A model generated the notes under the pieces. That model did no database searches. It worked only from the letters and a program-made list of their open reading frames with translations, and had not been told where the DNA came from. The translations under genes and the position numbers were made by a program. A DNA stretch of 64,000 nucleotides from Sphingobacterium sp. CZ-UAM (GTDB lineage: Bacteria; Bacteroidota; Bacteroidia; Sphingobacteriales; Sphingobacteriaceae). This document shows positions 28,520 to 37,324 of this stretch, in pieces (positions within the stretch are counted from its first letter, which is position 1; the number at the start of each line of letters is the position of its first letter). The stretch lies in NCBI RefSeq assembly GCF_002000245.1, contig NZ_MTCM01000001.1, positions 1,860,001-1,924,000 on the forward strand. Reading direction: 5' to 3'.

Positions 28520-29833
28520 TTAAATATAAAGGCTTGTATTTTGACCCGGATTTGCTACCGCATAAAAACCTTCTGCATCAGGCAATAATTTCGGCTTAGC
28601 ATCCCAAGCCAACACATCTGGTCCCAATTTGATGGTTGATTTTAATGCCTCATCCCATTTAATGACCTTACCGGTGTAACAAGCAATACGTCCGATAATA
28701 CCCGTCAACGTACTGTAAGCGCCGTATTCGGCATTGTCAAACTTATACTCACCTTTGGAAAGCGCATCGAAAAATTCTTTATGCTCCTGTTGATACGGGT
28801 TAGGATTACCCTTCGCATCATGACGATAGATCTCTTTACCTTTCCAATCATATAATACAGCCTGGCCACCAGCTGAAAGGTACACTCGGCCCTTTGTCGC
28901 CTGAAACTGCTCATCAACACGATTTTGTATACCTTCAAAATGACGGCATTGACTATATACGACGCTGTTGTCCGCATAGGTCATTTCAAGTGCAAAATTA
29001 TCATAGATTTCACCATATTCCTTACCGGTACGATGCGCCCGGCTTCCAGTCCCCTGGATCGAGACCGGATACGAACCTTTCACCCAGTTGGCAATATCGA
29101 TATTGTGTACGTGCTGTTCTACGATATGGTCACCACATAACCAGTTGAAATAATACCAGTTACGCATCTGATATTCCATTTCTGTTTGCTCAGGTTTACG
29201 TGGGCGTACCCATACACCACCTGAATTCCAATACACCTGTCCTGAAGTCACATCACCAATTGCGCCATCGTGAATACGTTTGATCGCTTCGCGATAGTTG
29301 GTCTGATAGCGACGTTGCAACCCCACGACAACATTCAATTTCTTGCGTTTAGCTTCTGCCGCAGCGCGTATAACCTGTTGTACACCGGGAATATCAACAG
29401 CAACGGGTTTCTCCATAAAGACATGTTTTCCCTGACGGATTGCTTCTTCAAAATGGGTTGGTCTAAATCCTGGAGGCGTTGCCAAAATAACAACATCAGC
29501 CAATTTGATCGCCTCTTTATAGGCATCAAATCCAACAAATTTATGGTTATCGCTGACATCGATTTTATCTTGCCATTTTTCCTTAAGGGTATTATATGTA
29601 CTATCTAAATTATCTTTAAATGCATCGGCCAAAGCGACTACCTTGATATTTGCACCCGAACTCAGGGCATCAAATGTAGCTCCGGTGCCTCTACCCCCAC
29701 AGCCTACCAAAGCAACTTTGATGACATCGGAACCAGCAGCATAAGCTCCGGATAAAGGCAATGAGCTTAATAAGGCTCCACCTGCGACCACAGCAGAAGT
29801 TTTAATAAAATCTCTTCTTTCTAGATTTTCCAT
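28520..29833 (-). CDS. Exported Gfo/Idh/MocA-family oxidoreductase (first copy)
   Basis: 437 residues with a Tat signal (NLERRDFIKTSAVVAGGALLS). The Rossmann domain starts IKVALVGCGGRGTGATFDAL, and the catalytic-type motif is VFMEKPVAVDIPG with the canonical EKP. A central block (RRYQTNYREAIKRIHDGAIG, WVRPRKPEQTEMEYQMRNWYY, HNIDIANWVKGSYP) is the pattern of periplasmic Bacteroidota members. It likely oxidises or reduces a sugar using bound NAD(P). The second copy (22024-23466) is only distantly similar, so the two probably catalyse different steps. Confidence 0.9.
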   Translation of the reverse strand: MENLERRDFIKTSAVVAGGALLSSLPLSGAYAAGSDVIKVALVGCGGRGTGATFDALSSGANIKVVALADAFKDNLDSTYNTLKEKWQDKIDVSDNHKFVGFDAYKEAIKLADVVILATPPGFRPTHFEEAIRQGKHVFMEKPVAVDIPGVQQVIRAAAEAKRKKLNVVVGLQRRYQTNYREAIKRIHDGAIGDVTSGQVYWNSGGVWVRPRKPEQTEMEYQMRNWYYFNWLCGDHIVEQHVHNIDIANWVKGSYPVSIQGTGSRAHRTGKEYGEIYDNFALEMTYADNSVVYSQCRHFEGIQNRVDEQFQATKGRVYLSAGGQAVLYDWKGKEIYRHDAKGNPNPYQQEHKEFFDALSKGEYKFDNAEYGAYSTLTGIIGRIACYTGKVIKWDEALKSTIKLGPDVLAWDAKPKLLPDAEGFYAVANPGQNTSLYI

Positions 29834-29861
29834 AATAGTTTTATATTGATTATTTTATTTC

Positions 29862-30830
29862 TTAAAAATCTTTAATTGGTTTTTTATCATAATAGGCCAT
29901 AATTTCTTCATGGCTAGGAGGATTCAGCGGTCTGACCAAACGCATCCCAACAAATGGGGCTTCTGGAAACCACCAATTACTTTTTGGAACCTGCGGATCC
30001 AATTGCTTCCATACGGGGTCTGAGGCACCACGGGCGGCTGAACGGAGGTCATCTGCGGCATGGTCAAAGGCTCCACCGCGGACAACATGTGGGTACAAGG
30101 TCGTCGGAACAACCACCGGATTGGTCAAAACTTTATCTTTACCTTCGTTATAGCTATCGGCTTTGTATTGGTCATAGGTCCATTCTGCCACATTGCCATA
30201 AATATCATAAAGACCCCAAGGGTTCGGTTTCTTCTCTCCTACAGCATGCGTTTTCTGATCCGAATTATCTTTAAACCAAGCATATTCACCCAGCTGTCCT
30301 GCTTGATCGCCAAAGAAGTAAGCTGTCTTAGCGCCAGCACGGGCCGCATATTCCCATTCCGCCTCAGTTGGTAGACGGTAGAACACACCGGTACGCACAT
30401 ATAACCACTTACAAAATTGAATTGCATTATAGTGGGTCATGGCAAGTGCGGGATGCCCCTCTTTACCAAATCCAAATGTCATGTCCAGATAGGGCTTGGT
30501 GGGTCTGGTTACCGCGTCGATTTCCGGGGCAACCTTACCATCCTTGCTTTTCGCGATTTCATAATCTTTATACAGAAAAGGCTCAAACAAGTCCCAGGTC
30601 ACTTCGTACTGTCCCATCCAGAACGGATCGAGCTTCACCTCATGTGCTGGCTTTTCATCTTCCTTTCCGCCAGTCACAGATCCCATTTTAAAGCTTCCAC
30701 CAGGGATAGCTACCATTTTAAACGAAAGATTGGTCCCTTCAATGGTCTGCTCATAAGGGTCAAACTTCTTTTGAGCAATAGCATGTACCCCAGCAAACAA
30801 CAAAACAGGAATTAAGAATCTTTTTAACAT
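29862..30830 (-). CDS. FGE/sulfatase-modifying-factor-like protein lacking the catalytic cysteines
   Basis: 322 residues. Signal peptide (MLKRFLIPVLLFAGVHAIAQ) and an FGE-sulfatase fold: MVAIPGGSFKMGS, WMGQYEVTWDLF, YRLPTEAEWEYAARAG, NPWGLYDIYGNVAEWTYD and VVRGGAFDHAADDLRSAARG. Formylglycine-generating enzymes need a C-terminal Cys pair around the RGGS...R(S/A)A(A)R region; here those places hold no Cys and the whole protein has only one (FCKWL). It is therefore unlikely to be a formylglycine generator and may be a binding or structural member. First gene of the operon. Confidence 0.87.
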   Translation of the reverse strand: MLKRFLIPVLLFAGVHAIAQKKFDPYEQTIEGTNLSFKMVAIPGGSFKMGSVTGGKEDEKPAHEVKLDPFWMGQYEVTWDLFEPFLYKDYEIAKSKDGKVAPEIDAVTRPTKPYLDMTFGFGKEGHPALAMTHYNAIQFCKWLYVRTGVFYRLPTEAEWEYAARAGAKTAYFFGDQAGQLGEYAWFKDNSDQKTHAVGEKKPNPWGLYDIYGNVAEWTYDQYKADSYNEGKDKVLTNPVVVPTTLYPHVVRGGAFDHAADDLRSAARGASDPVWKQLDPQVPKSNWWFPEAPFVGMRLVRPLNPPSHEEIMAYYDKKPIKDF

Positions 30831-30867
30831 ATTTAGGTTTCTATTTAAAGACTAAAATATAAAATAA

Positions 30868-30887
30868 GGTGTATACTTTACACTTTG
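30868..30887 (-). promoter_or_regulatory. Palindromic operator of the exported sugar operon
   Basis: On the minus strand CAAAGTGTAAAGTATACAC, a GTGTA-N5-TACAC palindrome (30869-30883) centred about 46 bases before the ATG of the first gene. A TATATTTT box close to the -7 consensus follows. It is 17/19 identical to the site ahead of pfkA (54313-54331), in the same orientation and at the same distance. Confidence 0.65.
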
Positions 30888-31008
30888 ACATTATAACTTT
30901 TTTATTACAGTTTAATTCTTAACAGTAGAATCGATTTATAATAACGGTTTAGCAAATTGACCTGCCACTCTTTACGCCGAGCACAGCTAATCAAAAAAAT
31001 CCCCCAAT

Positions 31009-31041
31009 AAAAAAGGTTTCCCATCGCTATGGAAAACCTCT
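31009..31041 (-). terminator. Terminator of the two-lipoprotein unit
   Basis: Hairpin AAGGTTTCCCA (31013-31023) with TGGAAAACCT (31030-31039); on the minus strand it is followed by a T run. It lies 27 bases beyond the stop codon at 31068. Confidence 0.8.
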
Positions 31042-31067
31042 TTATCTTTTTTGCTGATCCGTACTCC

Positions 31068-31658
31068 TTATAACAGGATTTTCCGGCTTACCGCTTTGTC
31101 TATGGTAATATATCCTGGATAAAATACCGATTGGCCCGCAATATTGATAGAAGGTTTAATTTTTAACGTAAAAATTCCCTTTTTATTCTCATCACTGGAC
31201 ATTAAAAAATCCTGCAGGTCCGAATTCACCAAAAGATCATAAATATTGGTCGCAATACGCACATTGGCCACAGTTGAAGCCCCAGGTTCAATTTGCAGGG
31301 ATTGATTGACAATACCCTCAACAAGCTGCTGGCCACCATACAGGATGATGTATTGAAACTTATTGATCGATGCTTTCTTTAGCGTCGGATTATCTATTTT
31401 AAGACGGATTACAGCATCCAATGGAATATCTTTTCTTAAATAAGCCAGAGCCAGGCTTGGCGCTGCTCCCAGATCAATCTGGTTATTTTTGACCAGACGC
31501 TGCAACGATGTTCCTGCCAGGCGAATACTGTCCACGGATTCCACATCAAACTTGCATTTCGCCAGGTTCTCGATCTGTGCTTTTTGTCTGTTCACCCCAC
31601 ATCCGGAAATGAATAACCCCAAAAACACCAAACATCCAAATAAAATTTTCTTGCTCAT
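31068..31658 (-). CDS. Lipoprotein with LEA type 2 (WHy)-like fold
   Basis: 196 residues. Signal MSKKILFGCLVFLGLFISGC with the lipobox ISGC. The mature part, CKFDVESVDSIRLAGTSLQRL, then AVIRLKIDNPTLKKASINKF, and QSLQIEPGASTVANVRIATN, resembles the LEA2/WHy immunoglobulin-like fold found in envelope lipoproteins of Bacteroidota. Function unknown. It starts 5 bases after the barrel-like lipoprotein gene, so the two are co-transcribed and may form one envelope complex. Confidence 0.78.
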   Translation of the reverse strand: MSKKILFGCLVFLGLFISGCGVNRQKAQIENLAKCKFDVESVDSIRLAGTSLQRLVKNNQIDLGAAPSLALAYLRKDIPLDAVIRLKIDNPTLKKASINKFQYIILYGGQQLVEGIVNQSLQIEPGASTVANVRIATNIYDLLVNSDLQDFLMSSDENKKGIFTLKIKPSINIAGQSVFYPGYITIDKAVSRKILL

Positions 31659-31663
31659 AACCG

Positions 31664-32407
31664 CTATTTTCCTCCAAATTTATATAAAACTCCCAGTGTA
31701 AACAATGGGTAACCGGCTTTTAAATAGGTATTGCTTTTAAAGCCGAAAACCATGCCATTGGTATACTGCAATTTCCACCCCTTTCCGAGCCCCATTCGGG
31801 TATAAAACACGGGCTCGATCAGCATATTATCTTCTTTCTCCGCCGGAAGACCGTCAATCGCGAAGTTTTTCATGCGCATATTGCTCAGCCTGATAATGGT
31901 ACCATAATCGATATCATGTCGGTTGCCGAACAATTTTAGGGCATCCTTCTTTTCCGATGAAAAGTTCACCTGCACGAAAACCTTGTCAAAATCCATATCC
32001 TGCGTCTCCACGATCGACTGCCCCATCGTCGATGATCTTTTATCAATTACCGTCGTCGTTCCCAATCCATAGCCCCCATAAACTTCAAATACGCGATTAT
32101 TTTTCTTACCAAAGCGTGTAAAGTATCCTATCCCCGCTTCGCCCATTTTCTGCGCATAATCTTTGGTATTGGATCTATTATCCACATAGGATCCATTAGC
32201 AATAACGGCGACATGATCGCTCACTGCTACCCCTAAATTTGCGGACACATTTGCTTTTGTATTAATGTTTCCGGAAACATATACCTCGCCGGCTTCCGTA
32301 AACATCGGCGCAGAAGGTACATTGGGCATATAGATCGAACTACAGGAATATAAAGAACAGGCAAACAATCCAGCACACAGACCATATCCAAACTTGTTGT
32401 ATTTCAT
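31664..32407 (-). CDS. Lipoprotein with predicted outer-membrane beta-barrel-like domain
   Basis: 247 residues. Signal peptide with lipobox (LFACSLYSCSS). The rest is rich in alternating beta strands: EVYVSGNINTKANVSANLGV, HVAVIANGSYVDNR, FEVYGGYGLGTTTV, VFVQVNFSS, PLFTLGVLYKFGGK, with a C-terminal aromatic end, much like an outer-membrane barrel that is also lipidated. No specific family recognised. First gene of a two-gene unit with the LEA2-like lipoprotein. Confidence 0.75.
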   Translation of the reverse strand: MKYNKFGYGLCAGLFACSLYSCSSIYMPNVPSAPMFTEAGEVYVSGNINTKANVSANLGVAVSDHVAVIANGSYVDNRSNTKDYAQKMGEAGIGYFTRFGKKNNRVFEVYGGYGLGTTTVIDKRSSTMGQSIVETQDMDFDKVFVQVNFSSEKKDALKLFGNRHDIDYGTIIRLSNMRMKNFAIDGLPAEKEDNMLIEPVFYTRMGLGKGWKLQYTNGMVFGFKSNTYLKAGYPLFTLGVLYKFGGK

Positions 32408-32647
32408 AAATCGGTATTTATCTTAAAAACACATATCCCTTATAAAAATTGTACCAAAGCTTTTACATTTAACAGAAAATAACAATGTATCCTAGCAATA
32501 CATCCCTGTTTTTTTTCACATTTAAGATTTCAGTCAGCCTTGGGCATCAGCAAATCACTCTGCTCCAGCCAGATGCAATGTTTCCAATCTTAGCAACAGC
32601 ATTAAACTTGTTGAAAATAAAATTCGATAACAAAAAGCGATAGGTAT

Positions 32648-32677
32648 AAAAAAAGGCATCAATTGCTTGATGCCTTC
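32648..32677 (-). terminator. Terminator of rplU-rpmA
   Basis: Stem AAGGCATCAA (32653-32662) with TTGATGCCTT (32667-32676), followed on the minus strand by a T run. It lies 20 bases beyond the rpmA stop. The other ~240 bases up to 32407 are AT-rich with no gene or element seen. Confidence 0.88.
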
Positions 32678-32697
32678 TTCAAATATTGTTGCAAACC

Positions 32698-32961
32698 TTA
32701 TGCTTGTTCTGTAGGAACTACAGATACATAAGATTTATTGTTCGCTTTTTTACGGAAAACTACTTTACCGTCTACTAGAGCGAACAATGTGTGGTCTTTA
32801 CCAATACCAACATTTGTGTCAGGATTGTGCTGTGTACCGCGTTGGCGTACGATGATGTTACCAGCGATTGCTTGTTGACCACCGAAGATTTTGATACCTA
32901 AACGCTTGCTATGTGACTCACGGCCGTTCTTAGAACTACCCGCACCTTTTTTGTGTGCCAT
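32698..32961 (-). CDS. rpmA: 50S ribosomal protein L27
   Basis: 87 residues. Starts [20 protein letters not shown], then [22 protein letters not shown], the L27 signature; the N-terminal tail reaches the peptidyl transferase centre. There is no N-terminal extension of the kind cleaved in Firmicutes. Second gene of the rplU-rpmA unit, 43 bases after rplU. Confidence 0.98.
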   Translation of the reverse strand: MAHKKGAGSSKNGRESHSKRLGIKIFGGQQAIAGNIIVRQRGTQHNPDTNVGIGKDHTLFALVDGKVVFRKKANNKSYVSVVPTEQA

Positions 32962-33004
32962 TTCTTTATCTTAATTTAAGACTAATGTCTGATTAAAAAT
33001 TCAA

Positions 33005-33316
33005 TTATAACGTAATACCAGTGATCTGGATTTTAGAAAATTGTTGACGGTGACCGTTTTTCTTTTTGTAGCCTTTACGACGTTTTTTCTTGAAAACGAT
33101 AACTTTATCGCCTTTTAAATGAGACAAAATTTTAGCCGAAACTTTTGCACCAGCAACGCTAGGTGTACCAATGGTAAATTTACCACCGTCTTCTGCTAAC
33201 AATACATTGTCAAATTCAATACTAGCGCCTTCATCTCCTTGTAAACGGTGTACAAAAAGGAACTGGTCTTTTGCAACCTTAAATTGCTGTCCTGCTATAT
33301 TTACTATTGCGTACAT
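33005..33316 (-). CDS. rplU: 50S ribosomal protein L21
   Basis: 103 residues, full length: [21 protein letters not shown] at the start and the basic C-terminal [19 protein letters not shown], which contacts 23S rRNA. It binds domain regions of 23S rRNA together with L20. First gene of the unit with rpmA, with its own strong promoter at 33351-33381. Confidence 0.98.
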   Translation of the reverse strand: MYAIVNIAGQQFKVAKDQFLFVHRLQGDEGASIEFDNVLLAEDGGKFTIGTPSVAGAKVSAKILSHLKGDKVIVFKKKRRKGYKKKNGHRQQFSKIQITGITL

Positions 33317-33350
33317 TGTTAATTAATTAAATGTGTTATTAAATGAAGGG

Positions 33351-33381
33351 CAAAAGTAATTAGTTTTTCTCATAATTCAAA
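33351..33381 (-). promoter_or_regulatory. Promoter of rplU-rpmA
   Basis: On the minus strand TTTG (33378-33381) and TACTTTTG (33351-33358), 19 bases apart: a full match to the Bacteroidota consensus. The leader is about 30 bases. Confidence 0.78.
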
Positions 33382-33466
33382 GATAAATCTATCTTTTTCC
33401 CTTCAACTAATTTCAGCCGCTGCACCATCGCGCATTCGAAATAACAGAATAGCAAGCATTAAGCCC

Positions 33467-35509
33467 TTACCAAACTAAAATTCTCTTTTCCGGTGCGACA
33501 TACATTTTAGCCGTAGGCTGTACATTAAATGCCTTATAAAATGCCTCCATATTATAGACAGGACCATTTACACGGAACTGCTCCGGACTATGGGGGTCAA
33601 CCTTCAAACGTAAACGCATACGTTCGTCGCTGCTCTTCACCCGCCAGACCTGCGCAAAACTTAAAAAGAAACGTTGATCAGGCGTGAAACCGTCAATCTT
33701 TTCGCTCCCCTGTCCTTGTTTGGTCAATTTAAACGCATCGTAAGCGATGTTCAAACCGCCAATATCGGCCAGGTTCTCGCCTAAGGTCAGCTCTCCATTG
33801 ACATGTTGATTATCCAATAAGGTGAAGCTGCCATACAATTTTGCGACCTGGTTGGCCCGTTCGGTAAACTGCTTGGCATCCACGGCTGTCCACCAGTCGT
33901 TTAAGTTACCATCTTTGTCATACTGCCTACCTTGGTCATCAAAACCATGAGTCATCTCATGACCTATGACAGCACCGATCGCGCCATAATTGATTGCATC
34001 GTCGGCATTGGCATCGAAAAATGGGAATTGCAGGATGCCCGCCGGAAATACAATCTCATTGTATGGAGGATTATAATAAGCGTTTACAGTTGGTGTTGTC
34101 ATCAACCATTCCTTCTTGTCGACAGGCTTGCTTATCTTAGCGACCATCTCCTTATAGGCATGCTTAGCCGAAGATTGCAGATTGGCGTAATACGTATCTT
34201 TTGCGATTTCTACATCGCTATAATCTTTCCATTTTTCGGGATAACCAATTTTCTTGACAAAAGCTTCTAATTTCTCGATCGCCTTTTTCTTGGTCTCCGG
34301 TGTCATCCAATCCAATTTTTCAATTCTTGACTTGTACACCTTTTGTAGATTATCGACGAGTTCCATCATGCGTTGCTTTGCTTCGGGTTTAAAGTAGTCT
34401 TCCACATAAAGTTTCCCCACAATCTCACCCAGGTTTTCATCTGCTGAGCTCACCATTAATTTCCAACGCTCTTTTTGTTGCTTCTGCCCATTCAGTGTCT
34501 TACCGAATAATTCAAACTTAGCATCTCGAAATTCCTTGCTTAACGCCGTTGCCGAAGCATTCGCCAAATCTGCTTTTAACTTTGTTTTCCAAACATCTAC
34601 AGGCTGCGATTTCAATAAATTGTTTAAGGCGAGGTAGAACTTAGGTTGCTGTACCAAAATCGTATCAGTCTTCACCTCCAATCGCCCAAGAATATCTTTC
34701 CAGTTCAAATTAGGCGTTTGTTTCTGAAAATCCTGAACGGCAAATTTATTGTAGTTTTTGATCGGGTCCCGCAGCTCCACAGGCGTCAAATGAGATTTCG
34801 CGATTTCCGTTTCCAGTTTGAGTACCTCCTCCGCAGATTTCTGTGCAGTTGCCCCCTCACCGATCAACCCGAACAATTTAACCAAATAAGCTACGTAAGC
34901 TTCCCTAATCTTTTTGGCCTTATCGTCCTGATCCAGGTAATAGCTAGCCTCAGGTAGGTTCAGGCCACCCTGAAAAAACTGAAGCGCATTTTTATTGCTG
35001 ATCCGATCATCGGCAGCTACATAAAAACTAAAAAGGTCACCATCCCCTTCTTTGAATCCATCAGCCGCGTAGGCGATCAATTCATCGACATTTTTTAATG
35101 CATTGATTTTTTGAATAGTCCTTTCTATCGGCTTGGCTCCAAGTTTGTCGATGGTAACGGTATCCATACCGCTCGCGTAAAAATCACCTGCTTTCTGCTG
35201 GTCCGATCCCTTCTTACTGTTGGATTGGGCCGCATTTTCCAATACCGTTTTTAATTTCTGCAGGTTTTCATCTGCTAGAATATAGAATGAACCCCAACCG
35301 GTTTCAGAGGCAGGGATCTGCGTATTTTTCATCCATGCACCATTCGCATATTGGAAGAAATTGTCGCCAGGATTGACCGTGGTATCCATGCCAGAAACAT
35401 CAAAAAAATTGGTTCTGACTTCCTGTGGACTCTCCTTACTTTTATTGGACTGACATGACAGCATCATTAAGACGATCGAGAGCGTCCCCCATTTGACTTT
35501 GTGTATCAT
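33467..35509 (-). CDS. M13-family zinc metalloendopeptidase (neprilysin/PepO-like), lipoprotein
   Basis: 680 residues. N-terminus MIHKVKWGTLSIVLMMLSCQ has a lipobox (LMLSC). Early M13 motif VNPGDNFFQYANGAWM, zinc site GHEMTHGFDDQG near residue 515, the third ligand Glu in LTLGENLADIGGL, and a C-terminal conserved W (KRILVW). These enzymes cut short peptides outside the cytoplasm. It is a single-gene unit between rplU and the GNAT-nitrilase gene. Confidence 0.95.
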   Translation of the reverse strand: MIHKVKWGTLSIVLMMLSCQSNKSKESPQEVRTNFFDVSGMDTTVNPGDNFFQYANGAWMKNTQIPASETGWGSFYILADENLQKLKTVLENAAQSNSKKGSDQQKAGDFYASGMDTVTIDKLGAKPIERTIQKINALKNVDELIAYAADGFKEGDGDLFSFYVAADDRISNKNALQFFQGGLNLPEASYYLDQDDKAKKIREAYVAYLVKLFGLIGEGATAQKSAEEVLKLETEIAKSHLTPVELRDPIKNYNKFAVQDFQKQTPNLNWKDILGRLEVKTDTILVQQPKFYLALNNLLKSQPVDVWKTKLKADLANASATALSKEFRDAKFELFGKTLNGQKQQKERWKLMVSSADENLGEIVGKLYVEDYFKPEAKQRMMELVDNLQKVYKSRIEKLDWMTPETKKKAIEKLEAFVKKIGYPEKWKDYSDVEIAKDTYYANLQSSAKHAYKEMVAKISKPVDKKEWLMTTPTVNAYYNPPYNEIVFPAGILQFPFFDANADDAINYGAIGAVIGHEMTHGFDDQGRQYDKDGNLNDWWTAVDAKQFTERANQVAKLYGSFTLLDNQHVNGELTLGENLADIGGLNIAYDAFKLTKQGQGSEKIDGFTPDQRFFLSFAQVWRVKSSDERMRLRLKVDPHSPEQFRVNGPVYNMEAFYKAFNVQPTAKMYVAPEKRILVW

Positions 35510-35577
35510 ACTTTATTAGATTAAAGAATATAACTAAAGCTAAGCATATTTTGAAGCGCTTCAAAAATACAGCGCAA

Positions 35578-37086
35578 TTATTTCAAAAGTTTTACCTCAT
35601 ATAAGTCTTTACGTCGGTCTTTTTTGACTTTTACCGTACCATATTCATGCAGATCGCGCAGGGCATAAAGGTCCACATCGGCAATCAGCACCATCTCTGC
35701 ATTGGGTGTGGCCTCGGCCTTGATGGCATTATTCGGAAACGCAAAATCCGATGGCGTAAAGACCGCGGATTGCGAGTATTGAATATCCATATTGTTAACA
35801 CGGGGCAGATTCCCCACCGAGCCAGCTATAGCCACATAACATTCGTTTTCGATCGCACGGGCCTGCGCGCAGGTCCTGACACGGATATAGCCATTCTGTG
35901 TATCAGTCATAAAAGGCACGAATAGGATCTGCATCCCCTGATCAGCCAGAATACGGCTCAGTTCAGGAAACTCTACATCATAGCAGATCAGCAGACCGAC
36001 TTTCCCGCAGTCCGTATCGAATACCTTCACCTCACTTCCCCCTACCATACCGTAATATTTAAATTCATTCGGTGTGATGTGAATCTTTTTGAATTCATCC
36101 AGTTTACCATTGCGATGACAGAGGTAAGAAACATTATAAAGTTTTTTGTTTTCCATCAGCGGCATGGAACCGGCAATGATATTGACGTTATAGGACACCG
36201 CAAATTGCTGAATGCGGTCAATAATATCCGAGGTATGCTGCGCCAGCCTTTCCATCGCCAATCGCTCAGGAAGGTCATTATAAGGACTCATTAATGGGGT
36301 ATTGAAAAACTCCGGAAACATGATAAAGTCTGTCCCATAATCACTCACGGTATCCACAAAAAATTCGACCTGATCATAGAAAGCTTCAATATTGTCGAAT
36401 AAGCGCATCTGCCACTGCACCAACCCCAAACGAATGGTCTGCTTGGTCGTCGAAATCGAGCGGGTCTCCGATTCGTAATAAATGTTATTCCATTCGAGCA
36501 ATGTGGCAAACTCCATCGACTCAGCATCCTCCGGCAGATAATGTTTTAAGATCTTTTTGACATGAAAATCATTGGAGAGCTGAAAGGTCAGGGTCGGATC
36601 ATAAATCTCCTTGCGTTTTACTTTCTCAATGTAAACCCTTGGACTCATTTTGTCCGCGTAATTATGGTAATTGGGAATCCGGCCGCCAGCAACGATGCAT
36701 TTTAAGTTCATCTGTTCACAGAGCTCTTTTCGTGCATCGTATAGACGTCTTCCCAAGCGCAAAGCCCGATGCTCGGGATGGACGAACACTTCGATGCCAT
36801 ACAAGGTGTCACCGTCATCACTGTGTTTGCTGAACTTCCCGTCGTCAATAATATCGTAATAGCTATCGTAGATATTATTTTTTTTGGAATTGAGGATAAT
36901 GGACAGCGCACAGGCAACCACATGTCCATCGATCTCCACGCACAATTGTCCTTCGGGAAATATATCGATCAGGTCCTGAATATTTTCCTTCGACCAGGTA
37001 TCCCCCACACCATCATACGCTTGTTCCATTGATTTTTTCAAATCAACATAATCCTTCTTTGTCAAGTTGCGCACTTGAATATCCAT
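35578..37086 (-). CDS. GNAT acetyltransferase fused to carbon-nitrogen hydrolase
   Basis: 502 residues in two domains. Residues 1-190 are GNAT-like (VHPEHRALRLGRRLYDARKEL is the acetyl-CoA binding region). Residues about 215-495 are a nitrilase-family hydrolase with the catalytic triad in place: Glu259 in MFPEFFNTPL, Lys333 or 334 in DEFKKIHITPNE, Cys368 in GLLICYDVEFPEL. The fusion is known from Bacteroidota and other bacteria; the amide it cleaves is unknown. A RBS (AAAAGGAG) precedes the ATG. Confidence 0.92.
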   Translation of the reverse strand: MDIQVRNLTKKDYVDLKKSMEQAYDGVGDTWSKENIQDLIDIFPEGQLCVEIDGHVVACALSIILNSKKNNIYDSYYDIIDDGKFSKHSDDGDTLYGIEVFVHPEHRALRLGRRLYDARKELCEQMNLKCIVAGGRIPNYHNYADKMSPRVYIEKVKRKEIYDPTLTFQLSNDFHVKKILKHYLPEDAESMEFATLLEWNNIYYESETRSISTTKQTIRLGLVQWQMRLFDNIEAFYDQVEFFVDTVSDYGTDFIMFPEFFNTPLMSPYNDLPERLAMERLAQHTSDIIDRIQQFAVSYNVNIIAGSMPLMENKKLYNVSYLCHRNGKLDEFKKIHITPNEFKYYGMVGGSEVKVFDTDCGKVGLLICYDVEFPELSRILADQGMQILFVPFMTDTQNGYIRVRTCAQARAIENECYVAIAGSVGNLPRVNNMDIQYSQSAVFTPSDFAFPNNAIKAEATPNAEMVLIADVDLYALRDLHEYGTVKVKKDRRKDLYEVKLLK

Positions 37087-37192
37087 ATAAATCTCCTTTT
37101 GATATAAGTTTTCCTAAAAATAGCAAAAGTCGGGCCCAAGCGCAAATATCCTAGTGGCCCCTTAGCCACAAATGGAGACAAAACCTTCATGC

Positions 37193-37251
37193 TCTTATAA
37201 GCACCAACAGCTAGGAAAATCGATTGAGGGCTCTTTCTGACCAATAGAAAT
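37193..37251. repeat. 59-bp dispersed repeat, copy B
   Basis: Second copy of the element at 19876-19934 (48/59 identical, no gaps). As there, it lies just beyond the terminator of a minus-strand gene (DUF3467, stop at 37325), in the same orientation relative to that gene. No coding frame is evident. Confidence 0.7.
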
Positions 37252-37267
37252 CAGACACTTTCAGAAA

Positions 37268-37302
37268 CAAAAAGGCGCCAATAAAACAATTGGCGCCTTT
37301 AT
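37268..37302. terminator. Terminator of the DUF3467 gene
   Basis: Stem AAAGGCGCCAAT (37271-37282) with ATTGGCGCCTTT (37289-37300), a six-base loop and a T run on the minus strand. Confidence 0.9.
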
Positions 37303-37324
37303 TATCGATAGATTATGCTATTGA

